20,606 nucleotides of DNA from SVQP01 sp045650025 (GTDB taxonomy: Bacteria; Bacillota; Clostridia; Oscillospirales; CAG-272). Shown here in pieces: positions 1 through 7,242 of this stretch. The notes under the pieces are model-generated. The model saw only the letters and a program-made list of their open reading frames with translations, was not told the DNA's origin and did no database searches. The stretch's first letter is position 1, and each line of letters opens with the position of its first letter. The DNA is taken from the NCBI GenBank assembly GCA_045650025.1, contig JAZRQR010000135.1:1-20606 (forward strand), given 5' to 3'. The position numbers and the translations under genes were made by a program.

Positions 1-623
1 CCTCGCTGACGTTTGCCACGTAGATAACGGGCATACGGGTCAAGAGGTGGGTATCCGCCAAAAGCTCCTCCTCGTCGGCGGTCAGCGCAACGGTGCGCGC
101 GCAAAGACCCTCCTCAAGAGCTGCCAGGATCTTCTTGTAGACCTCCATCTGAGCAGCGAGCGTCTTGTCGGCGCGCATTGCCTTGGTGGTGCGCTCAATG
201 CGGCGCTCCATCATTTCCATATCGGAAAGAATGAGCTCCATGTTGATGGTCTCCAGGTCACGCATGGGGTCAATGTTGCCCTCTACGTGGATAATGTCGT
301 CGTTCTCAAAGCAGCGAATGATGTGCAGGATGGCGTCACACTCGCGAATGTTGGAAAGGAACTGGTTGCCAAGACCCTCGCCCTTGGATGCGCCCTTGAC
401 AAGACCTGCAATGTCTACGAATTCGCAAACGGCAGGGGTCAGCTTTTCGGGCTTATACATCTCTGCCAGCACGTCCAGACGCTTGTCCGGAACGGGCACG
501 ACGCCCACGTTGGGCTCAATGGTGCAGAAAGGGTAGTTAGCAGATTCCGCGCCTGCGTTGGTCAGCGCGTTGAACAGAGTGGATTTGCCGACGTTGGGCA
601 AACCGACGATACCAAGCTTCATA
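1..623 (-). CDS. ychF: YchF/OLA1-type ATPase of the Obg family, C-terminal part beyond the window
   Basis: Ribosome-associated P-loop NTPase of the translation factor-like group; the YchF subfamily hydrolyses ATP rather than GTP. About 207 codons are present, reading leftwards from an ATG at 623 off the window edge (full length is usually about 365 residues). Visible motifs are the G1 loop GLPNVGKST near residues 7-15, the switch region followed by DIAGLVKGASKGEGLGNQFL, and the non-canonical G4 motif ANVSE at the very edge, which is the feature separating YchF from true GTPases. A ribosome site (CGGAGA) precedes the ATG. It stands alone behind its own promoter and is divergent from xylA. The family call is secure; only the C-terminal TGS-like domain cannot be checked. 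Confidence 0.95.
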
Positions 624-674
624 GTTTTTATCTCCGTATTCCATAGATTTGGATAGCCATAATTATACATCGTA

Positions 675-703
675 ATTATAAACCATTTTATCGTGTTTTG
701 CAA
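675..703 (-). promoter_or_regulatory. Sigma-A promoter of ychF
   Basis: On the minus strand TTGCAA (698-703) is followed after exactly 17 bases by TATAAT (675-680), about 50 bases upstream of the ychF ATG. A second TATAAT-like stretch lies just downstream. Confidence 0.8.
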
Positions 704-851
704 GACCTTTTGGCAATTTTCCCGTGGGCGAAACGGAGAAAAAGATCTGCTTTACTGCCACAGCGTATGGAGAAATATACAAATCAAAAGGGAAGCAACC
801 AAATGCGGACATGGCGCGAAAGCCAAAAGGTAAGGAAATGGATAGAAATAA

Positions 852-883
852 TCACGAAATGTATAAAAAATGTCGCAAAATGT
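852..883 (+). promoter_or_regulatory. Direct-repeat operator upstream of xylA, candidate AraC-type activator site
   Basis: Two 11-base direct repeats, TCACGAAATGT (852-862) and TCGCAAAATGT (873-883), match at 9 of 11 positions and start 21 bases apart, two helical turns. An AAATGT core also occurs midway at 868-873. The second repeat ends two bases before the weak -35 element. This tandem, same-face arrangement is the usual geometry for AraC/XylS family activators, and such a regulator is encoded as the third gene of the operon. The assignment is inferred from geometry and context. Confidence 0.5.
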
Positions 884-896
884 GATGGAATTCACA
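881..896 (+). promoter_or_regulatory. Palindrome TGTGA-N6-TCACA over the xylA -35 region
   Basis: TGTGA (881-885), six bases, then TCACA (892-896), identical to the half-sites of the E. coli CRP consensus. It overlaps both the second direct repeat and the -35 region. It could be an operator for a Crp/Fnr family protein or for another dimeric regulator; no such gene is present in the window. Confidence 0.3.
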
Positions 897-914
897 GAAG
901 ATATGTGTTACAAT
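886..914 (+). promoter_or_regulatory. Promoter of the xylAB operon (extended -10, weak -35)
   Basis: TACAAT at 909-914 preceded by TG at 906-907 gives an extended -10. The position 17 bases upstream (886-891, TGGAAT) is a poor -35, which fits a promoter that depends on an activator bound at the adjacent repeats. The leader to the ATG at 971 is about 50 bases. Confidence 0.55.
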
Positions 915-970
915 AATAAATAGTGTATTGTGTAAAGCCAAACCTAAATATTTCTGAAGGGGAACAGAAC

Positions 971-2278
971 ATGTATAACGAAATCAAAACAATCGCATTT
1001 GAAGGTGCAAAGAGTAAGAATCCGTATTCCTTCCGCTACTATGATAAGAACCGAGTCATCGGCGGCAAAACTATGGCAGAGCATCTGCGCTTTGCTATGA
1101 GCTGGTGGCATACCTGCAACGCCTCGGGCACCGACATGTTCGGTGGGGACACCATGGACAAGACCTTTGGCAAATCCGGCATTGAGATGCACAAGGCAAA
1201 GGTAGACTTTGCATTTGACCTGATGCAGAAGCTGGGCATCGACTACTATTGCTTCCACGACGTTGACGTAGCTCCCGAGGGCGCTACTCTTGCCGAAAGC
1301 ATTGCAAACCTGGAGATTATGACCGATTATCTGCTTGAAAAGCAGAATGCGACCGGCATCAAGCCCTTGTGGGTAACTGCCAACATGTTTGGCAACAAGA
1401 CCTTTATGGCAGGTGCTTCCACCAGCCCGAATGCCGACGTGTTTGCAATTGCGGCAGGCAAGGTCAAGGCAGGCATTGACGCTGCTATCAAGCTGGGTGC
1501 ACCCGGTTATGTATTCTGGGGTGGCAGAGAAGGCTACGACACGCTGATCAATACCGATATGGCACTTGAGCTGGACAACATGGGCAAGTTTTTGACCATG
1601 GCGCGTGACTATGGTCGTGCGCACGGCTTTAAGGGCGACTTTTACATTGAACCCAAGCCCAAGGAGCCTACCAAGCATCAGTATGATTTTGACGTAGCTA
1701 CCTGTGCAAACTTCCTGCGCACCTACGGTCTTATGGACGACTTTAAGATGAACATTGAAGCTAACCACGCAACCTTGGCAGGGCATACCTTCCAGCATGA
1801 GCTGCGCATGGCTTCTGTCAACGGCATTTTCGGTTCTATTGACGCAAATCAAGGTGACATGCTGCTGGGCTGGGATACCGACCAGTTCCCGACCAACGTT
1901 TACGATACCACGCTTTGCATGTACGAGGTCATCAAGGCGGGCGGCTTCACTAACGGAGGACTCAACTTTGATGCAAAGGCACGCCGTCAGTCCAATACCT
2001 TTGAGGACGTTCTGCTGTCCTATATCGCAGGTATGGATGCTTTTGCGCTGGGTCTGATCAAGGCTTACGCGATTATTGAGGATGGTCGCATTGACGAGTT
2101 TGTGGCAAAGAGATACGATTCCTACAACCATGGCATTGGCAAGTCCATGCGCGAGGGTAACGAGACCCTTGAATCCCTGGCTGCTTACGCAATGGATCTG
2201 CAGGGCACGCTTCCCGGCAGCGGCAGACAGGAGTATCTGGAATCCGTCATGAACGACATCCTTTTTTCGGGAGTCTGA
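971..2278 (+). CDS. xylA: Xylose isomerase
   Basis: Interconverts D-xylose and D-xylulose in the cytoplasm, the first step of xylose use. The protein has 435 residues, the length of class II xylose isomerases. Conserved signatures are FHDVD (catalytic His96), FWGGREGY (183-189 region), the acidic site EPKPKEPTKHQYD (Glu227), NIEANHATLAGHTF (His266) and the metal ligands in GSIDANQGDMLLGWDTDQFP (Asp291, Asp302, Asp304). The ATG at 971 is preferred because AAGGGG stands 8 bases before it and the protein then begins as family members do; an in-frame GTG at 923 has no ribosome site. The stop is one base before xylB, so translation is probably coupled. Confidence 0.97.
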   Translation: MYNEIKTIAFEGAKSKNPYSFRYYDKNRVIGGKTMAEHLRFAMSWWHTCNASGTDMFGGDTMDKTFGKSGIEMHKAKVDFAFDLMQKLGIDYYCFHDVDVAPEGATLAESIANLEIMTDYLLEKQNATGIKPLWVTANMFGNKTFMAGASTSPNADVFAIAAGKVKAGIDAAIKLGAPGYVFWGGREGYDTLINTDMALELDNMGKFLTMARDYGRAHGFKGDFYIEPKPKEPTKHQYDFDVATCANFLRTYGLMDDFKMNIEANHATLAGHTFQHELRMASVNGIFGSIDANQGDMLLGWDTDQFPTNVYDTTLCMYEVIKAGGFTNGGLNFDAKARRQSNTFEDVLLSYIAGMDAFALGLIKAYAIIEDGRIDEFVAKRYDSYNHGIGKSMREGNETLESLAAYAMDLQGTLPGSGRQEYLESVMNDILFSGV

Positions 2279-2279
2279 T

Positions 2280-3701
2280 ATGAAGTATTATATTGGTATC
2301 GACCTTGGCACGTCTGCCTGCAAGGGCATACTGGCCGACCGCGAGGGGCACATTCTCGGTGAGCACAGCGTCAGCTATGCTGTTTCTGCGCCCTATACCA
2401 ATTGGAGTGAGCAGGCGCCCGAAGATTGGTATAGGGCGGCAAAGGAGATCTTGTGCGTGCTGTCCGAGGGCAGAGAGGAGCAGATTGCGGGCGTAGGTAT
2501 TGCAGGTCAGATGCACGGTCTTGTCATGCTGGACGAGCATGACGAGGTCATTCGTCCCGCTATCCTCTGGAACGACGGACGCAGCGCACCGCAGACCGCA
2601 TATCTCAACAGTCTTGGCGTGCTTCCCGCATACACGGGCAATATGGCTTTTCCCGGCTTTACCGCGCCCAAAATTTTGTGGGTCAAGGAAAACGAGCCCG
2701 AAAACTTTGCAAAAGCAAAGAAAATCTGCTTGCCAAAGGACTATCTTGCATACATGCTGACCGGTGTGTTTTCTTCGGAATACTCCGATGCTGCGGGCAT
2801 GCTGCTTTTGGACGTGAAGAATAAGTGCTGGTCGCAGGAAATGTGCAAGCTTTGCGGTATTACGGAGGATATGCTCCCTGCACTGTATGAAAGCTATGAG
2901 GTAACGGGAAAGCTGAAGCCTGAGTTCGGGCTGCCCAACGCAGTTCTTTGTGCAGGCGCGGGTGACAACGCCGGTGCTGCAATCGGTACGGCTACCTTGC
3001 GCGATGGAGATTGCAGCATCTCTCTTGGCACCAGCGGCACGATCTTTTTGCCCTGTGACGAGTTTAATACCGAATGCGGCACAGCCCTGCACAACTTTGC
3101 GCACGCCAATGGCAAGTATCACCTGATGGGATGCATTCTGTCTGCGGCAAGCTGCAATAAGTGGTGGGTCAAGGATATTCTGGATGCCGAGTATGGGGAT
3201 CCCGCCCGGGCAGCATACGGCAGTACGGGCGTGCTGTTCCTGCCTTATCTGACAGGTGAGCGTTGCCCGCACAACGACGTGGACGCCCGCGGTGCGTTTG
3301 TCGGTCTTTCTGTTAATACCACCCGCGAGGATATGAGCCTTGCGGTGCTGGAGGGTGTTGCGTACGCCCTGCGCGATTGCGTAGAGGCGGGCGGTGTCAA
3401 GATCGACAAAGCCGTTTTGTGCGGCGGCGGTGCGGTCAGTCGTGTATGGCAGACTGTTATTGCCAACGTACTCGGCGTGGACATTTATCTGACCGAGACC
3501 GAGCAGGGTCCCTCTATGGGTGGCGCGCTGCTGGCAATGGTAGCGTGCGGTGAGTATGCAAGCGTATACGAGGCGGCAGATGCAACCGTGAAAAAGACGC
3601 TTGCAGTGCAGTGTGATCCTGCATTGATGCAAAAATATGACGGAGGATACGCAGCCTACAAGCAGCTGTATCCTGCGCTGAAGAGTCTGTATCAAAATTG
3701 A
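2280..3701 (+). CDS. xylB: Xylulokinase (FGGY family)
   Basis: Phosphorylates D-xylulose to xylulose 5-phosphate, feeding the pentose phosphate pathway. At 473 residues it is slightly shorter than the E. coli enzyme. The N-terminal FGGY domain opens with GIDLGTSACKGILAD (phosphate loop), GQMHGLV at 76-82 is typical of xylulokinases, and GAGDNAGAAIG carries the catalytic Asp229. The C-terminal domain has the ATP-binding loops SLGTSGT and CGGGAVSRVW. It begins one base after the xylA stop with CGGGAG upstream. Family members acting on other sugars exist, but pairing with xylA makes xylulose the likely substrate. Confidence 0.95.
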   Translation: MKYYIGIDLGTSACKGILADREGHILGEHSVSYAVSAPYTNWSEQAPEDWYRAAKEILCVLSEGREEQIAGVGIAGQMHGLVMLDEHDEVIRPAILWNDGRSAPQTAYLNSLGVLPAYTGNMAFPGFTAPKILWVKENEPENFAKAKKICLPKDYLAYMLTGVFSSEYSDAAGMLLLDVKNKCWSQEMCKLCGITEDMLPALYESYEVTGKLKPEFGLPNAVLCAGAGDNAGAAIGTATLRDGDCSISLGTSGTIFLPCDEFNTECGTALHNFAHANGKYHLMGCILSAASCNKWWVKDILDAEYGDPARAAYGSTGVLFLPYLTGERCPHNDVDARGAFVGLSVNTTREDMSLAVLEGVAYALRDCVEAGGVKIDKAVLCGGGAVSRVWQTVIANVLGVDIYLTETEQGPSMGGALLAMVACGEYASVYEAADATVKKTLAVQCDPALMQKYDGGYAAYKQLYPALKSLYQN

Positions 3702-3720
3702 TTTGTACGGAGGATGCGCC

Positions 3721-4512
3721 ATGAATATGGTGTTTTACGAAATAGAGCACGGTATTGCAAATAACCATTTTCTCTATGAAAGACATTTTGATCATAGCTT
3801 TCCCTTGCACATGCACAGATGTTACGAAATGGTACTCTTGCTGGATGGTGAGATGACCATTCAAGTGGATCAGCAAGAGTATTGTTTGCATGCGGGAGAT
3901 CTGATGCTGATCAAGCCCCACCGCATTCACAGCTATCATACGAAACCCGGAAAGCACAGCGAATGTGCGCTGTGTGTATTTTCGGGGGATCTGATTGCGG
4001 CGATTACCGAGCCGCTGACCAAATATCGCCTGTCCTCATCCGTGCTGCATGATACTCCCGCGCTGTACCGAGATTTGTTTCTGGATGCACAGAAATATGA
4101 CGACGTTGCGCAGATCAAGGGCTTTTTATATCTGCTATGCTCGCGTTTTTATCAGCAGTTGAACACCGAAGAGGAGGATATCTTCGCTTCGGATAACGGA
4201 CTTTTGCGTGATATGTTCATCTATATCGAGAATAACGTGGACAAGCCCTGCACGCTGCACGAGCTGGCAAACGAGCTCAGATACAACGAATCTTATCTTT
4301 CCAGAATGTTTCAGAAAAGTGTGGGCGTGCCGTATTCGGAATACGTGCGCAATATCAAGATCAATCATGCCTGCTATCTGCTGCGCAATACCGATGAGAG
4401 CATATTCAACATTGCCATGAAATGCGGATACGCTACGCAGAGTAGCTTTTATCGCAGCTTCAAGCAGTTGGTTGGCGTCAATCCGAACGAATATCGTATG
4501 AAAATGGACTAA
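3721..4512 (+). CDS. AraC family transcriptional regulator of the xylose operon
   Basis: Predicted sugar-responsive DNA-binding protein of 263 residues. The N-terminal half is a cupin-like sensor (paired histidines in SFPLHMHRCYEM, then the glycine-rich turn HAGDLMLIKPHRIHSYH, roughly residues 27-73). The C-terminal 100 residues carry two helix-turn-helix units, including LHELANELRYNESYLSRMF and the family signature GYATQSSFYRSFKQLVGVNPNEYR. The ATG at 3721 is chosen because GGAGGA lies 6 bases upstream; a TTG at 3703 would start inside that ribosome site. It is the last gene of xylA-xylB-araC, so it is probably co-induced with the enzymes it controls; the repeats at 852-883 are the obvious target. 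The effector is not known. Confidence 0.9.
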   Translation: MNMVFYEIEHGIANNHFLYERHFDHSFPLHMHRCYEMVLLLDGEMTIQVDQQEYCLHAGDLMLIKPHRIHSYHTKPGKHSECALCVFSGDLIAAITEPLTKYRLSSSVLHDTPALYRDLFLDAQKYDDVAQIKGFLYLLCSRFYQQLNTEEEDIFASDNGLLRDMFIYIENNVDKPCTLHELANELRYNESYLSRMFQKSVGVPYSEYVRNIKINHACYLLRNTDESIFNIAMKCGYATQSSFYRSFKQLVGVNPNEYRMKMD

Positions 4513-4520
4513 AAATAAAA

Positions 4521-4549
4521 CGGATACTCTTTTGAGTATCCGTTTTTTT
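4521..4549 (+). terminator. Intrinsic terminator of the xylose operon, bidirectional
   Basis: Perfect 9-base stem (4521-4529 with 4534-4542), TTTT loop, then seven T. A-rich DNA on the left makes it usable on the minus strand too, where it follows the stop codon of the gene remnant at 4551 directly. Confidence 0.9.
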
Positions 4550-4550
4550 G

Positions 4551-4688
4551 TTATCTGTTGATCAAGGAGCGACCGTCCCATTCGGGGGGGCGCAATGCCC
4601 ATGACCGCTGCTGCGGTGGGCGTGATATTGACCAGGGAAGTGTTTTCCACGGTCTTGCCGGGCTCAAAATCGGGATGAACGGTTTGAG
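4551..4688 (-). pseudogene. C-terminal remnant of an alkaline-phosphatase/phosphodiesterase-like gene, frameshifted
   Basis: Reading leftwards, one frame gives HPDFEPGKTVENTSLVNITP followed by TAAAVMGIAPP; the adjacent frame then gives PEWDGRSLINR and a TAA at 4551-4553. The switch falls in a run of seven C on the minus strand (4584-4590); with six C the two pieces form one continuous tail. The pattern (NTSLVNITPTAAAVMGI followed by PEWDGRSL) resembles the C-terminus of alkaline phosphatase superfamily members such as type I phosphodiesterases and sulfatases. No open frame continues upstream of about 4700, so only some 45 codons are left. The superfamily call is from pattern memory and is moderate. 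Confidence 0.5.
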
Positions 4689-4712
4689 AATCCCCGTCGG
4701 ATATACTATAAT
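4684..4712 (+). promoter_or_regulatory. Promoter inside the remnant region
   Basis: TTGAGA (4684-4689), 17 bases, TATAAT (4707-4712). It points at the truncated start codon at 4744 and looks fully functional. Confidence 0.7.
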
Positions 4713-4743
4713 GAATTTAACAATCTTACGGGAGGAAACCGAC

Positions 4744-4863
4744 ATGAAACTGACAGCCACGACGCGCTATCGGTCGCGTCACAGGGGACAGTCCCCGGTG
4801 TCATTTGCTCGCAAATCATTGCTGCAGTATGTAAACAAGTTTCATCCTGAAAATGTTAACTAA
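4744..4863 (+). pseudogene. Truncated gene start, possibly an Rrf2/IscR-type regulator, running into a palindromic repeat
   Basis: An ATG at 4744 has a strong ribosome site (GGGAGGA, 7 bases upstream) and the promoter at 4684-4712. The first nine residues, MKLTATTRY, resemble the start of Rrf2 family regulators (compare MKLTTKTRYGLRA-type starts). After this the reading frame enters the palindromic repeat and continues for 30 residues without family resemblance to a TAA at 4863. The simplest reading is a regulator gene whose body was lost when the repeat inserted or a deletion occurred. A real 39-residue peptide cannot be excluded, since the expression signals are intact. Confidence 0.4.
4779..4816. 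repeat. REP-like tandem palindromes
   Basis: Two adjacent palindromes: GGGGACAGTCCCC (4784-4796), flanked by near-complementary TCACA and GGTGTCA, and ATTTGC-TC-GCAAAT (4803-4816). Short extragenic palindromes built around GGGGACNGTCCCC are scattered through many Clostridia genomes. Only one copy is in this window, so the repetitive nature rests on general knowledge. Confidence 0.5.
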
Positions 4864-4877
4864 TTTTGAAAAAACTC

Positions 4878-4906
4878 TTTACAAATATGATATTTTGTGA
4901 TACAAT
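4878..4906 (+). promoter_or_regulatory. Distal promoter of the two-component operon
   Basis: TTTACA (4878-4883), 17 bases, TACAAT (4901-4906), about 155 bases before the response regulator start. Confidence 0.6.
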
Positions 4907-4940
4907 TATTAACGCAAATCTAAATGCGGCGATTTTGCAT

Positions 4941-4969
4941 AAAATTCCGACAAAATTCATTCAAAAATC
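4941..4969 (+). promoter_or_regulatory. Three 11-base-phased direct repeats, candidate OmpR-type binding sites
   Basis: AAAATTC (4941-4947), AAAATTC (4952-4958) and AAAAATC (4963-4969) recur every 11 bases, ending 9 bases before the proximal -35. OmpR/PhoB family regulators commonly bind such tandem repeats upstream of -35, so autoregulation by the downstream regulator is a reasonable inference. Confidence 0.45.
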
Positions 4970-4970
4970 A

Positions 4971-5007
4971 CACAGAAATTGTGTTTCTGTGGTAAAATGA
5001 GTATAGT
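4971..5007 (+). promoter_or_regulatory. Proximal promoter of the two-component operon with an inverted repeat over -35
   Basis: TTGTGT (4979-4984), 17 bases, TATAGT (5002-5007). A perfect 8-base inverted repeat, CACAGAAA (4971-4978) and TTTCTGTG (4984-4991) with a 5-base spacer, straddles the -35, as an operator would. Confidence 0.5.
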
Positions 5008-5061
5008 ATCATCAAAACGCTGCGTACATATCACATTTTTATATAGAGGAGGATCCGAATT

Positions 5062-5754
5062 ATGATGGATACCAAAATTCTGGTCGTAGATGACGACAGC
5101 AACATCAGCGAATTGCTCAAAGTATATTTCACCAACGAGGGCTACGAGGTCAAGACTGCGTCCGATGGCGTGGAGGGCATCAGCTTCTTTAAGATGTACG
5201 AGCCCGACATCGTGCTCTTGGATATTATGCTGCCCAAAAAGGACGGCTGGCAGGTTTGCCGTGAGATCCGTGAAATGTCCTCTAAGCCCATTATCATGAT
5301 CACCGCTAAGGGTGAGGTATTTGATAAGGTGTTGGGTCTGGAGCTGGGTGCGGACGATTTCCTGGTCAAGCCCTTTGATATGAAGGAGCTTTCCGCGCGC
5401 GTCAAGGCTGTGCTGCGTCGCTACCAGGCACACAACAACCAGGACGATGACGAGGTGGTCAAGTTTGAGAACATTGAGATCAGCCGTCAGAAGTACGAGC
5501 TCAAGCTCAAGGGCAAGAGCGTGGACATTCCCCCCAAGGAGCTGGAGCTGCCTTATTTCCTGGCTTCTAATTACAACCGCGTATTCCCCCGCGATCAGCT
5601 TCTGGATAAGGTCTGGGGCTTTGACTATCTGGGTGACTCCAGAACGGTGGACGTGCACGTCAAGAGACTGCGCGAGAAGCTGGAGGGCGCATCCGATAAG
5701 TGGATCCTCAAAACGGTTTGGGGCGTAGGCTATAAGTTCGAGCTGCTTGCTTGA
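5062..5754 (+). CDS. OmpR/PhoB family response regulator
   Basis: Cytoplasmic DNA-binding partner of the kinase that follows. The receiver domain (about 5-118) has the acidic cluster VVDDD (8-12), the phosphoacceptor Asp54 in VLLDIMLP, Thr in MITAKG and Lys in LVKPFD. The C-terminal winged helix (about 133-228) ends in the family pattern DSRTVDVHVKRLREKLE...VWGVGYKFE. It has 230 residues, normal for the family. AGGAGG stands about 10 bases before the ATG at 5062; the next codon is also ATG. It is the first gene of a four-gene operon with a kinase, an HtrA-type protease and MgtC, which suggests envelope-stress sensing. The inducing signal is not visible. Confidence 0.95.
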   Translation: MMDTKILVVDDDSNISELLKVYFTNEGYEVKTASDGVEGISFFKMYEPDIVLLDIMLPKKDGWQVCREIREMSSKPIIMITAKGEVFDKVLGLELGADDFLVKPFDMKELSARVKAVLRRYQAHNNQDDDEVVKFENIEISRQKYELKLKGKSVDIPPKELELPYFLASNYNRVFPRDQLLDKVWGFDYLGDSRTVDVHVKRLREKLEGASDKWILKTVWGVGYKFELLA

Positions 5755-5764
5755 GGCAAACGCA

Positions 5765-7240
5765 GTGTTTAAGAGTCTGTTTTTGAAGTATATTACGGCG
5801 TTTATGCTGATCATTGTGGTCAGCTTTATGCTGTTGATCGTGATCATCGGCAATATCATCAATGGGTATAGCGAGCAGGTCAAGACTGAGCTGATCACCA
5901 ATTCCGCGGCAGCCGCATATACTTACGTAGACGACAATTATCAAAAGGACATCCCTTTTTCGGAATATATCGCGCAAAACGAGCATCCGACTGCCGAGAT
6001 CCTGCAGGCACTGACCGTCAATGCGGACGGTATTACCATACTGATCGCGGACGTGGACGGCACGCTGCTGATGGGCAGAGGTGTGGAGCAGGAGCTTTTT
6101 TCGGTTGGCAGCGTTCTGCCGTTTGAGGGCATGAGCAAGGTGCTGGCAGGGGAGCACGTGCAAAGCACGGATACCTTTGGCGGTGCTTTGGAGCAGGCGC
6201 ACGTGGTGCATGCCTATCCCTTGGCACACGACGACGAGGTATACGGCGCACTTCTGATCTGTGCGGACTCCTCGGATTGGATGGACTTGCGCGACTCTAC
6301 CGTGCAGGTCATCATGGCAGCCAGCCTCTGGGTCATGCTGGCAGCGCTGATCGCGTTTTATTTCATCACCGAGCGCATCATTACGCCGCTTAAGGAAATG
6401 AGCCACGCAGCCAAGAGCTTTGCGGCAGGTAAATTTGACGTGCGCGTTCCCGTGCACGGAAACGACGAGGTGGCGGAGTTGGCGTGCGCGATGAACAACA
6501 TGGCGCAATCCTTGGAGGCGCTGGACAATATGCGTACCTCGTTTATGGCAAACGTATCACACGACCTGCGTACGCCTATGACCACCATTTCGGGATTTGT
6601 GGACGGCATTCTGGACGGGGTGATCCCCGCCGAGCAGCAGAGCTATTACCTTGGCATTGTGTCCGAGGAGGTCAAGCGCCTGTCGCGCCTTGTCTCGCAG
6701 CTGCTGGATCTGTCGCGCATTCAGGCGGGCGATCGCAAATTTGTGTGCGCACCGTTTGATATTTGCGAGGTGTCGCGCCTGATTCTGATCTCGTTTGAGC
6801 AAAAGATCGATGCAAAACGTCTGGACGTTGCGTTTGAGTGCGAGGATGAGAACATGCTGGTGCTTGCCGATCGCGATGCCATGTATCAGATCGTGTATAA
6901 TTTGGTGGACAATGCGGTAAAATTCTCGGGTGAGCGCGGTAAGCTGCGCATTTGTATTGAGCGCGTCCGCCGCGGACATAAGGTGCGCGTGCGCGTGTAT
7001 AACGAGGGTCAGGGCATTGCCAGTGAGGATCTGCCGTACGTGTTTGAGCGCTTTTATAAGAGCGACAAGAGCCGAGGACTGGATAAAAAGGGCGTCGGGT
7101 TGGGGCTTTACATTGCCAAAACCATTATGGAGGCGCATCATGAGAGTATTTCTGTGGATAGCGTGGCAGGTCAGTGGTGTGAATTCACCTTTACTCTGCC
7201 CGAGGTAAGTGCTCCCGAAAAGGAATCAGAGGGGAGATAA
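5765..7240 (+). CDS. Membrane sensor histidine kinase
   Basis: Cognate kinase of the upstream regulator, 491 residues. Order of parts: membrane helix 1 (about 9-31), an extracytoplasmic sensor of about 145 residues with a PAS/Cache-like look, helix 2 (about 180-203), a HAMP linker (to about 250), the dimerisation domain with MANVSHDLRTPM (His266), then the ATPase domain with the N box NLVDNAVKF, NEGQGIA, FERFYKSDKSR and GVGLGLYIAK. The GTG at 5765 is preferred because GAGG lies 8 bases upstream, inside the regulator stop region; a TTG at 5747 overlapping the regulator is the alternative and would add six residues. The gap to the regulator is 10 bases. The ligand is unknown. Confidence 0.92.
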   Translation: MFKSLFLKYITAFMLIIVVSFMLLIVIIGNIINGYSEQVKTELITNSAAAAYTYVDDNYQKDIPFSEYIAQNEHPTAEILQALTVNADGITILIADVDGTLLMGRGVEQELFSVGSVLPFEGMSKVLAGEHVQSTDTFGGALEQAHVVHAYPLAHDDEVYGALLICADSSDWMDLRDSTVQVIMAASLWVMLAALIAFYFITERIITPLKEMSHAAKSFAAGKFDVRVPVHGNDEVAELACAMNNMAQSLEALDNMRTSFMANVSHDLRTPMTTISGFVDGILDGVIPAEQQSYYLGIVSEEVKRLSRLVSQLLDLSRIQAGDRKFVCAPFDICEVSRLILISFEQKIDAKRLDVAFECEDENMLVLADRDAMYQIVYNLVDNAVKFSGERGKLRICIERVRRGHKVRVRVYNEGQGIASEDLPYVFERFYKSDKSRGLDKKGVGLGLYIAKTIMEAHHESISVDSVAGQWCEFTFTLPEVSAPEKESEGR

Positions 7241-7242
7241 AT

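Noticed and set aside
698..916. 72-codon frame between ychF and xylA
   Set aside because: It overlaps the ychF promoter and the xylA operator region, has no ribosome site and ends at the xylA promoter; treated as non-coding.
1144..1152. GGGGAC sequence similar to the REP palindrome
   Set aside because: Isolated half-site inside the conserved xylA coding sequence, without the inverted arm.
944..2131. Long open frame on the minus strand opposite xylA
   Set aside because: It is a shadow of the strongly biased xylA codons; the product has no domain resemblance and the plus-strand gene is certain.
2247..3722. 491-codon open frame opposite xylB
   Set aside because: Shadow of xylB with no ribosome site, promoter or recognisable domain.
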